Assembly (NCBI GenBank): GCA_033239005.1
Contig: BSQZ01000026.1
Coordinates: 2,676,001 to 2,740,000 of the forward strand
Origin: Lamellibrachia satsuma
Lineage: Eukaryota > Annelida > Polychaeta > Sabellida > Siboglinidae
Length of the DNA: 64,000 nucleotides
Direction of reading: 5' to 3'
The notes beneath the pieces are model-generated. The model worked only from the letters and a program-made list of their open reading frames with translations. It was not told the origin of the DNA and searched no databases. Positions 23,841 to 33,294 of this stretch are shown in pieces. Position 1 is the stretch's first letter; every line of letters starts with the position of its first letter. A program made the translations under genes and the position numbers.

Positions 23841-25500
23841 GCTCTTTTGAACTAGGGTTTCCATCTTTTTTCACTGACTTTAGACCACACCTAGACACAT
23901 CTAGATGCACGCATGCACATTCTGTCATGATAAAGTAACTTAATAATCCCTATACTTTTAGCAGGTTTTGTATACAGGTGGTTGTCATATTTAGTTCAGG
24001 TACATTGTTTAGTCATTCCTAATGTGACATAGTCACTTGTCGATTCGATTAGTTTAGTTACCCAACACATGATGGCAGCACCCAGGGTAATGCAATGTAA
24101 TTTAGAGAATATAGCTAGTGAACTATTATTGCTATGACTATTTGTCCTGTAATTAGCTGTATTTACTGTGTAGGTAGTTGGTCTTATTACTAATAATTCA
24201 ATTGTTTAAACATAAATGTTACCCTAGAGACAGGGATCATGTGTGGTCAGTGGAAGGGGCCCTGCCCCAGTGGGCCAGGCGTGATTCTACAGTTAATGAC
24301 AACTCTGTTTTGTTAAGTTCCTAAATGATGTTTTCTACCTTATTAAGCATTGTTTTAAATTTATAATTGTATCATACTGTGTGATAGAGAATTGTCCATC
24401 TGTTTATGTCAAGGTATTTACTTTATCAGTTATAATTACTTAGTGGTGACTTTGATTACTAATGTGTGGAAGATAAGGAACAAGTGGTCTTTGGACCTTA
24501 GGGAAGAATGCCCAACAGGGCTTAATGAAATTTTGACCACTTGCAGTCAGTAGCTGGTAAATGTACAGATCCTTTAGAAAGTTCAGTTTTGAGTATGTTT
24601 AGTGATGCTACTGTTATAGTTAATATGTTATAAGATGTAATATACACGGTGCAAGGATAAATTGTGCATGTATATAGGTATTATGTAACTGTCCCTACAG
24701 TTAAGCCAGGATCAGTCTGGTACCCTCTCTCCCTTTGGAGTTACATTGATTAACTGCTCTAGGAGGTGGCTGGGAGAGGACTGATCTTGATTATTCCCTT
24801 GAGACCTGTAAGTTGAGCAGTGTCCAAGACTTGCTTGCAAACAACAGTGGAATGACAGCTAGGCAAGTCAGGTCTTGCACATGTGAAATTTACAACATTG
24901 TTGGCTGTTGAATTTATTATATTAACAGTTTTTTTACATGTGGAGTACTAGTATTACATAAATACCTACAAGTATGATTATATATTAGTACTGAATAAGA
25001 TAACAGGTATTTGACAGACAATATTGTGAACAACACCAATGTGTTGGAACTATGGCACTTAACAAATGTTGTTGTGTCATTTTGCACTGGACACTATGAT
25101 ACGCATATAGCTTACTTATATGGTTTGTATTTGTACAGGCGAACGCAAGTCCTGGCCCACTCCTGATTGTGGTCAGTCGTCTTTTAAGACGTCTTTTTAG
25201 TCATATTTTGAGTCGTCTTCATTATCGTGTTTAATATCATCTGTTCTTTCACCTTTTATTGTTGTTCTTAATGCTCTTGCTTTTTGGTTGTATTCGTTGA
25301 CATTTTATACTTTGATGAGGTACTGAAGTTAAATCAGTAGTGCAAATTGCACAAGGACTGAGAAACTTGGTTTTTGTATAATTTTAGTAGTTAAACTGTA
25401 ATAAACGCAATTTTATCTTCAAACTTGCCTTACAATTGTCTATTCTTAATTTAGGCATAAGCTTACCACCTGCAGCCTACACTAAGTCACCAGACTGACA
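23841..25500. other. No gene recognised (copy A)
   Basis: Low-complexity AT-rich sequence absent from copy B, where the flanks are nearly adjacent (about 45430-45500). No exon identified. Confidence 0.4.
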
Positions 25501-25514
25501 TGCATGCATATTCT

Positions 25515-26240
25515 GTGACATAATGTAACTTCTGGAATTCTGACAATCTGAAGGAATTTGAATCAACATACTATGTAATAATAACTATAACATCAGAACT
25601 TTATTTTCCTTAAAATGCTCAATGCACTTTACATAAAAAACATTAAATAAATAAATACATATAGACACATTACACATAAAAACAAATACATATAAAACTG
25701 TGTTAAAGACTAATACAATTAATTTAAAGGTAAGTTAATTGTAATTAAATTAGGAATAAAAACCTAGCATGATATAGTTAAATACAATAATATTTTTTAT
25801 TATTTAACATAAAACACAATTAAAGAAAGTTAAATAATCCACCACAAGAAGCCAGTGAAAGCAGAGCAGTAACAGAGAATGGATGACATATGGTATTCCC
25901 TGGGCATTACATTTCCTAGTTGTACTTATGGTTATTAGTAGGATGATCCAAGAAAGTCTTATGCAGGATATCACTGGAGGGAGGCAGGTGGGGTGGGGGT
26001 GAAGCTCGGTGGGGTGATAGTGGGGGTGTGTATGGGGAACTTCCACTGTCCTTGTCAGTTTGTTTGGAAACAGCTGCTTTTACAACAATAACATCACCTG
26101 AGAAAAACACCAAATAACCAGGCACTGGGTAAGACACATCATGTGTTCAGGTAGATTCAAGTGATGGATTTCACCTGTTGAAACATGCTAGGTACACCTG
26201 TACTATAGTTATATATTACATGTTGACAATGCATAACCAA
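25515..26240 (+). repeat. Unit 2 of the old tandem family (copy A)
   Basis: GGAATTCTGACAATCTGAAG, then AATCCACCACAAGAAGCCAG, TGGTATTCCCTGGGCATTAC, GGGAGGCAGGTGGGGTGGGG and TGCTAGGTACACCTG. Pairs with 45530-46230 in copy B and less closely with 47185-47520. Confidence 0.75.
25575..25800 (-). mobile_element. Retroposon 3'-end fragment
   Basis: Read on the - strand this contains TGTAAAGTGCATTGAGCATT followed by AAGGAAAATAAAGTTCTGAT, the 3'-end signature shared by many LINE/SINE families (TGTAAAGCGCATTGAGC, then a T/A-rich tail). The copy B equivalent is 45595-45800 and keeps the more canonical GCGC. The insertion is older than the segmental duplication. Confidence 0.5.
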
Positions 26241-26431
26241 TGTGAGATCCTAGATACGTCACTGGCACTGCAGCATACCCCTGACATACCTGCATATTCC
26301 ACCCAGATATTAAGTTCCCCTAGGCAAGAAAACCATATTGGCGTATTGAGAGTCCAATAATGGTGAATCATTGTTTGGCCAACCCTTGTCACATATAGAT
26401 ATGTCATGATAATGACTAATGTTGACACCTA

Positions 26432-26435
<4 letters not shown>

Positions 26436-26472
<37 letters not shown>
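26436..26472 (+). repeat. (TA)n microsatellite
   Basis: Uninterrupted TA run at the right edge of copy A. Confidence 0.95.
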
Positions 26473-26480
<8 letters not shown>

Positions 26481-27027
26481 CAATTAATAAAGCAGTTCAA
26501 TCCAATATGTTTAATGACACAATAAACAGCGATCTCTTCTTCTAAGCCTAAGCCGAACAGGAACTATTGTAGTTGTTGTACTATTAACACGTACCATTGT
26601 ACATGTCATGACTCATGTCCGTGATGTGCATTTTTAAACAGACACATTTCAAAAACTGCGTGAAAAAAAATGAGTAGACAACTTATTATGTGTCTGTGAC
26701 ATCCATCGACACTGTTGTCTTGAGTTGGGACGTACCTGTGGCTGTGACCTGATAGCCGCATTTGGCAGGAACCGCATTTTTCTCCGAGTGAATAATATCT
26801 GACTCTGAATCTGACTCAGTAGTGTACGTTGACCATACTCATTTTCACTAGCAAGCCCGTTTTCAACTTGAACATTTGCTTTTGAAACAAACTACGCTTC
26901 CTTGTCCCGCCAGTTCAGGTCTATGACGTTTTGCTCAAATTTGAAGACATTCGAAGCAAATTTAAATCTAGGTGACAATAAATCTAGGTGACATGTGGCG
27001 CCACAGCGCGTTAATCGAGGCTAACAC

Positions 27028-27034
27028 TATATAA
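27028..27034 (+). promoter_or_regulatory. TATA box of the receptor gene
   Basis: TATATAA in a CpG-containing patch (GGCGCCACAGCGCG just upstream), about 30 bp before the expected start of exon 1 near 27060. It is the only TATA-type element at a sensible distance from the first donor site. The exact start site is not visible in sequence. Confidence 0.5.
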
Positions 27035-27059
27035 GCCCACCCCACGCTCGACGGTGCGG

Positions 27060-27149
27060 ATTGCTCACCGACTGATCGGTACAACAAGGTTCGTCCGTCG
27101 GAAGAGATCACCAACTGTGTATGACACAGCGAAATCCATCCACGGAGCA
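27060..27149 (+). other. Receptor gene exon 1, 5' UTR with upstream ORF
   Basis: The exon ends at a strong donor (GTAAGT at 27150). Its only ATG (27121) opens MTQRNPSTE and, after joining to exon 2 at 27974, continues QTEQ to a TGA. That TGA (27984-27986) overlaps the receptor ATG (27983-27985) in the string ATGA. The upstream frame is therefore 13 codons with stop and start overlapping. The assignment of this exon rests on the TATA box and donor only. Confidence 0.45.
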
Positions 27150-27810
27150 GTAAGTACTAAACAGTTACTATACTGTCTGTGTACTGATGTGATTACGCAC
27201 TTTCACATTACATTTCTTATTGAATTTCATTGTGAAATTAATTATTAATAATCAGGTTTCATTGACACTTACTGCTAGTTCTGTCGGCGTCAGAGGGCAC
27301 CACTTCTCGCATGGGTCCTAATAGTGCTACCGTGTAGGTGTAACTAAGGTAGATTTATGCGGGCCATCTATGCTACGCCTATGGAATGGGAAAATAATAT
27401 TATTTGCAAGTTGCTTTCACACCCTTGTGTGACAGGTTTCTTACTGTTTATCCATGACTATGCGGTTAAAGTACAACATAATTATGATACAGCTGTACAT
27501 ACTATGCCTATTGGTGAACCACATATGTGGTTAAACCATGAATGTGTGTGGCTTCCAATATTTTGATGCGCTTTGCCTTGGTCTGGACTTTACTTCACAT
27601 TAGTTGAATCGTAATATTATTTGAATAATCTTTTAATTTTTATAATATCACTATATATTTTATAATAATCACCAGTATTTGAAAGACAATTAAAAATGTT
27701 CATAACACGAGTAGATTTGGAGAAGAGGCATCGAGGCAATGATTGTATGAATATATAGATCTGTTAGATTTAACAAGACGCAACAAGCTCCAGATGACAG
27801 GTGAACATGT

Positions 27811-27866
27811 AAGCCTTTATCGAGAGTCAAACAATTTATCATCAATGTGTAACCCATCTTTATTAG
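27811..27866 (-). mobile_element. CR1 3'-UTR fragment
   Basis: TTTATCGAGAGTCAAACAAT and CAATGTGTAACCC are the reverse complement of the CR1 3' UTR (GGGCTACACATAG, then GACTCTCGATAAGCC at 21530-21575). It sits inside the first intron of the receptor gene. Confidence 0.6.
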
Positions 27867-27982
27867 ATTGTTATGCAAATTAATATACATATACTAGAAG
27901 ACATATCTAGTCATTCAGCATTTAATGTCGTTTCTAGGCCTGATGGTTAGTTATTTTGTATCTTGTGTTGCAGAACTGAACA

Positions 27983-29688
27983 ATGATTTGGACAATATGC
28001 TTGGTGGTGTCACTGACTCTGCAGAATGTGCTGGCACGCGTGACGCGCTCTGTAAATGTGAGTTATGTATTTAAAAAATTACTATTTTAAAGGTGGACAA
28101 TATGTCTTAGAAATTTGTAAATCATCTCTTAAACTATTAAGACTATAATGCTAAGCATCTGATGATGCTAGATATCTTTTTATGACTTGTTGGCCTTGTC
28201 TTTTGCAGATCCCGCCCTGTAAACCTGGACAATTTATGGACAAGCTCATAAATCAATGCACTGATTGCAGCATAGCTTGTAAAATCCCGACATCAAACTA
28301 TTGCAGACGCGTCTGCCCAGGATGTGAGTACAGTATCATATTAACAATCTTGTATGTGAAATATTTTTGAATAAGTTCATCAGTCAAAATGTTGTGATTG
28401 GTAAATATGCTAAGCATCTTAAATGAGATGTGTCCGATTTGGCAAGTTTCTGACAAAATGTTAGAAAACAATGTTTAAACTTAATACCTTTTACATTAGA
28501 CACCCCAAATGTGCCAATATTTGTTACCTAAAAGAACACAATAATTCACTTAAACAATTGAACACTTGAATGTTGTCTGTTTGAAAAATAAATTAATGTA
28601 TACACCACATACTTACATTTGGACATCCAGAATTATGCCCAATTTGAGATTTTAGCACATATAGAATGTTTACTGCTACAAATATCTAGACAAGAAAAAT
28701 TTGATGAAGCATAAAATTCATTATAATTAATGTTTTTTAATTGTGCATTTCATAGTGTAGACCTCTACATGTTGTGGATTTTGATCTAGTTGACATCATT
28801 TGAGTTCAACAAATGTATCACAGATAAACCACTAAAGCATATGTCACTAAATCTTTTTCAAAATGGCTTATTGCTAACTTTGTTTAATTTTAGGGTCAGC
28901 TATTTCACCCAGCTCTACACCCCTGTTGTCCAACTCTTCAACAGTGCTGGTAGTTGTTATGTCACTTGTATGCATAGCAATTATAAGTGTACTGTTTGCT
29001 GTTTTCATTGGTAAGTGCACAGGACAAATTACTAATAAATAAGACTAAAGTTCACAATTTAAAATGCCAGACGTTTTATTTGAATAAGTGTTACTTTAGT
29101 TACCGTTGTTTTGACTTATGTGTTTGGGTTGGCTGTCAGTTCTAGCATTAGAAGCAACTCTCCGATTGATTTTTCTTTAAAAAAGTGTATCCAAATAAAA
29201 TGCAGCAATTGTGTTGTACAAATTTCATTATTTGTCTGTTCATTGTGAACAGTATATTTCAAACAGATAAAAAGGAATTGAACTTGAAGAGATATAGGTG
29301 TAGTTTTGTTCTTTCATGAATGTAAACACACAAAACAGCGGGCCTGATACAAAGAAAAAGTAATTAATCATTTTATTTAGATCAGACAGTTTGAAATATA
29401 AGGATAAATCCGTACACAACTAAATTTTATGATAACGCTCAGCGATATGTATATAAATTGTGACAACTTGTGCAATAGGAAACACAAATGATTTAATTGT
29501 TAGACTATTAGTTTAAACACCTTGTATTTTGGTTTACAGTGCGACATCGGCGATCACAGCAACTGCAGCATCAGCAGGTGGTGAACGCAGTCGAAGAAGA
29601 AGGTAGATACCTGCAGGGTTCACAGCTGGTGGATGCAATCGAAGAAGAAAGCAGACACCTGGACGGACCTGAGCACCAAGACGCTTGA
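27983..29688 (+). CDS. BCMA/TACI-like TNF-receptor-superfamily membrane receptor (spliced)
   Basis: Predicted type of cell-surface receptor for a TNF-family ligand. Coding exons: 27983-28057, 28209-28323, 28894-29010, 29540-29688; every junction has GT/AG (donors GTGAGT, GTGAGT, GTAAGT), and the phases (0, 1, 1) fit, giving 151 residues. Exon 2 codes a signal peptide (MIWTICLVVSLTLQNVLA). Exon 3 codes one six-Cys domain, C-12-C-2-C-3-C-7-C-3-C, with MDKL at the place of the D-x-L ligand-contact turn of BCMA (spacing there 12-2-3-8-3, from memory). Exon 4 codes NSS, a possible N-glycosylation site, and a membrane span (VLVVVMSLVCIAIISVLFAV). Exon 5 codes a basic VRHRR stop-transfer and a 49-residue tail with two 16-residue repeats, each with A-(V/I)-E-E, like TRAF-binding (P/S/A/T)-x-(Q/E)-E. 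No death domain. An extra phase-1 exon in the 570-bp third intron cannot be excluded. Fn14-like is the alternative class. Confidence 0.82.
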
Positions 29689-30777
29689 CACCTGCACCCA
29701 CTCTCTGCATCAACAGTATCAGAATGGTGCCACAAAATGCTGTATAAACTTGCCATTATGTAGTACAACACTGCACGTTTGACAGGTTCCTGAGTAGTAG
29801 TCCAGTTATCAGGGCTGGTATTCTTGAAAGACATCAAGAATATTTTGTTCATCAAGAATAACTTCAGTGAGACTTGTGCAACAAGTGACAAGATACAGGT
29901 GTTGATCATCAAATGTTGACCTGCAGTGATATGAGTATTTGCTCCCAGGACATTTGCTCACTTTTTATGACTTGCACATTCTTACATGGTTGTATTCTTA
30001 AATTCAAACAGTATTCATAACGGCTCATTTGACCAAGGCAGTATTGCAATGGAACATTGCTGCATTTGTTATATATCAATAACCACATGTTGTTTCTTGC
30101 CAAGTTTCACTGTATACGTGTCGCCAGCAGATCACTTAGCAAGGGATGAACTTTGTTGACATTCCTTAGAAAAGTAAACAATTAATAATTCTTTAATTAT
30201 TGTTAATATAAACATTCCTTTGTTCATCACGTTAAGATTGTGACTGACCATCTGCGAAATTTAGTTATTTAACTTATCTCATAATATGCATGTTTGTATG
30301 TATATACAGGCTTATAGCCAGGACTTTCAGGGGGGTTTGTTGCAGGCCTTATCCATCATGTTATAGTCTTGAATATTATTGATATCATACCATTCGTAGA
30401 AGTAGTACCTGGTCGTAAAGCGTTCACCCAACTTAGCCATATACATTGACATGGTTATTACGAAATCGTGTGGGCACATCTTCAATGGCTTTATAAATAC
30501 AAAGGAAGATTGGTTGTGTTCGTTCAGTGTTTACAATGACTGGTTATTTTCATTTAACTATACATTGTGTTTGTCATATTTATTAGTTTTACGAAACTGG
30601 TTGTTACATTGTGTAAATTTTTGACAAAATCAAGTAAAATCAAAAAGACTGCATTTCAGCAATAATTCTACAGTTGATCTTTAGATTTCCATGTATTTGC
30701 TTTTTTTAGTGTAAATTAAGATCCTAGTCAGTTCACAGTTCTCAAAGTTTCATATGTACACTTCCACAGTCCTAGCA
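29689..30777 (+). other. Probable 3' UTR of the receptor gene
   Basis: AT-rich sequence after the receptor stop with no further exon. A TATGTATATACAGG block at about 30295 and T-rich runs give no clear element. Confidence 0.35.
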
Positions 30778-30783
30778 ATAAAG
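30778..30783 (+). terminator. Candidate poly(A) signal of the receptor gene
   Basis: AATAAA about 1.09 kb after the stop codon, followed by GGGGGT and T-rich sequence. It is the first exact AATAAA I see after the stop; earlier variant signals could be used instead. Confidence 0.35.
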
Positions 30784-31357
30784 GGGGTACATATGTTTCA
30801 AGCATGTTTTTTAAAGGGTTTTGTACTTTTATGTTTTTTGATGTTGTGTTTTTTAATGTTGTGTGATTGCTACTACAGAGATAAAATAACAAACATTTGA
30901 TAAAAATATTGTGTTTGTCATATTTATTAAGATTTGTTTCCTCTAAAAATTAACTAAAAATGTCATCCAAAATTACACTTCTTGGTCCACTTTGCAATGA
31001 TTTCTGAAGAATTACAGAATACAAACAAAGCAAATTATATGATCCTCCATAGATCATACACCTTTGTTAGTGTTTCACTGAATCAATTGGCCCATGTATT
31101 CTGCAATGAATATATCATAAATCCAGTTTCTGTGTTCAACGTATTAGCAATGCGTGAAAGAACACAGTCAGAAAATCTACATTTTATTCGGGAATAGATG
31201 CAACAAAGCACGGCACAGATTGATGATTGATTATAAAATCTCGCAATTCTTTGGTGTTCATGCCAAGATTTATTTTGGCAGCTGCTTGCTAATATTTAAC
31301 TACGAGATCACAGTATTGTTATCCTAACATAAAATATTTGTGCATAATTACCAACCA

Positions 31358-31425
31358 TTGCATATATCATGTATTTTCTGTATTTCTATGTTGGAAATAA
31401 ACATTATTATTATTATTGCTACATT
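31358..31425 (+). mobile_element. Retroposon 3'-tail insertion
   Basis: TTGGAAATAAACATTATTAT with an (ATT)n run is inserted relative to copy A (about 4165, between CAACCAT and GTGTAAGGTG). The GAAATAAA(A)CATTATTATT end resembles that of the LINE at 33295-34925. Confidence 0.5.
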
Positions 31426-31763
31426 TGACCACGCTACCATGTGTAAGGTGTAAACATAATTGTTTGCCTGATTGAGGTTTCCAGTTCCATTAAAAATATT
31501 TCTACTGGAGCTTTAGGGGCAAGTTCACAATTGTCGACATTGTACAAAGCGTGCTAATTCTCATACCCATCCTCACCACCAGGGGCTTCTGACATAACTA
31601 CGTGAACAAGAACTTAATTGGTACTGGACCCATTGTTGCTCGTCAGATGTGTAATGATGGGCATTTCAAGGGAATGCTATTTGAAGCTTGGCGAGAGCTT
31701 GTTCAGTTCCCAGAAACACGTCGACTAAGACAGGAAGTAGAAGTGAACATTATTAGAATATGG

Positions 31764-31808
31764 TTGATGTACAATAAGTTGATGTACAACAAGTTGATGT
31801 ACAACAAG
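31764..31808 (+). repeat. Three 15-bp units GTTGATGTACAACAA
   Basis: Three near-perfect consecutive units. The 83-codon frame across it is not supported as a gene. Confidence 0.8.
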
Positions 31809-31849
31809 TGCCATTTGTTACAACGATCAGAACGTATGGAAGAAGATTA

Positions 31850-31930
31850 TTGAGCCACCCAAGGTCCAAGGGAGGGTTAGTTGAGTGGCGGTTAAAGAAC
31901 GAAGTCGAGTGTTCTTTACCCCAAACTACA
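31850..31930 (+). mobile_element. Fragment of the TTAGTTGAGCCAC transposon family
   Basis: TTGAGCCACCCAAGGTCCAA, GGGAGGGTTAGTTGA and TGTTCTTTACCC match 51627-51710 inside the full element at 51223-52183. No ends are present. Absent from copy A. Confidence 0.65.
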
Positions 31931-32523
31931 TCATAAAAAAATTTAGTACGCTTGTCTTGACCCCTCCCCACTCTACGCTTTGTACGAATAACTAAACCCC
32001 CACATTTGTGAACGGCCTCCTAACAGATAAGACAGAATAAAAATAATATATTCATAAATCAAACTTTCAGAGGTAGTGAAATGACAGAAATCATAAACAA
32101 TTTCTAAGGACTGCATTTGTAATGGGTTTTCTATTTGAACCCAATCCTGTATGCATACGAGATAGTTATGCAATAATATATATCACCATCTATGTGATAC
32201 ATCTTAATTCACGCATACAGACTGCTGCCGATTCTAAATAACCATCATTGAATCACACGCCTAATAATGTTTGGTCAGGAGTTTTCTGGAAATTAACAAT
32301 TGTACATTAGGTAGACAAAGCTATCTTTCAGTCATTCCTACCCCACTTGATGCACTGTGGATTTAGACAGTATTCCCCTGTGACCAAACCCTAATTACTA
32401 TTGCATCCACTCAAACTCCCAAAGAAAAACATTGACAGGAACATTAGTGAGAAAAATAATTATGGAATAACACAACAAAACACTAAGAGAAACTGCTGAC
32501 AAGCTAAAGTGAGTTGTCATACT

Positions 32524-32630
32524 TTAGTGGTGTCCTTGAGTGGTGGTAACCTTGAATGTTCGGATCTGCATGGGTTGAAGCGTCACCTCCAACGTATCAG
32601 CATTGACAGGTGTCACACTGTCACTCATTG
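32524..32630 (-). CDS. Terminal exon, lysosomal alpha-mannosidase-like (copy B)
   Basis: Partner of the exon at 5663-5766. The - strand has the same acceptor CTTTCAG (32631-32637), the same phase, the same MSDSVTPVNADTLEV, TLQPMQIRTF core and then KVTTTQGHH and TAA. Compared with A, the changes in the first 27 codons are all silent (AAC/AAT, GAC/GAT, ACA/ACG, GTC/GTT), and the only length change is one whole codon (T-T-E-G becomes T-T-T-Q-G). This is what continued coding would leave, though 100 bp is a small sample. No other mannosidase exon was recognised to the right, where LINE insertions crowd the - strand from 33.3 kb on. Confidence 0.62.
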
Positions 32631-32637
32631 CTGAAAG

Positions 32638-33290
32638 GGAAACAGAAAAAAAATCAGTATATATTTTTTTCAGAACTACGACTTTTCTTATTTAAGTTAT
32701 TATTAACAGCCCTAACAACGCCCTAACAAGTACTTGTGCAACTGGCTGAATAATAAACTTCCCATTAAGAACTGGACCTTATTAATATAGTTCTGTTTAG
32801 GCTTCATTTATATCTACAGTTCATTTGCAGTGTATCTTTTTGGAAAAAACTCCATTTGTACATTACATATTTATTTTTTAAATAAACTTACACATTCCAT
32901 AATGACAATGTTGAAACAATTATACTAGATGCAGGACATGGCTTTTAAAACTATCACCAGCCAGCAACCATCCTACTGGGTAGACAGATCAAACGTCTGA
33001 TCACATTAATTTTACAAAAAGCATCCCCAGTCTGTGTGATAGTGGCAGGAATATGGCTTCAGGTAATGAAAGGATTCTTCAGAACTACAAAGTTACAAGA
33101 TAATGACTAAGTGGGTAAATACAAAACATGATTTATTCTATTATTGTGCTGTTGTATTCACAAAGCTCTGCTAATGGCTTGCAATGAGTCAGGCTGAGGC
33201 TTACTAGGCTATTGACACATCACACTGATTGATAGGTAGACAATTCTGCCACACCACGCTCTATAGGACCCCACCCCCTAGTAATAATAA
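32638..33290. other. Non-coding part of copy B
   Basis: Collinear with 5774-6330 of copy A; no exon recognised. Confidence 0.4.
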
Positions 33291-33294
33291 TATA

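Larger units (their letters stand above)
3938..26430 (+). repeat. Segmental duplication, copy A
   Basis: Long collinear similarity to 31108-46495 in the same orientation, broken by copy-specific insertions and deletions. Matched anchors (A/B): ATTTTATTCGGGAATAGA 4000/31182; the mannosidase-like exon 5663/32524; ACTGCCTGACCATGTCTCG 10958/35165; SINE 12074/39400; GTTAACAATT block about 13040/40380; GTGACACGCCTATTCCG about 15622/42595; CTCCGGCCC region 19146/43745; AATGTGAGATCCTAGATACG 26239/46239. A 6.33-10.84 kb is absent from B, as is most of 15.8-17.3 kb. The edges were placed by eye and may be off by some tens of bases. Confidence 0.88.

Noticed and set aside
27054..27248. 64-codon frame through exon 1 as a receptor N-terminus
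   Set aside because: It runs through the strong donor at 27150 into intron sequence and lacks a signal peptide; the ATG at 27983 gives a good signal sequence.
31602..31853. 83-codon frame MNKNLIGTGPIVARQ...
   Set aside because: The copy A counterpart (4488-4570) is not open in the same frame, and the end runs into a 15-bp tandem repeat and a transposon fragment.
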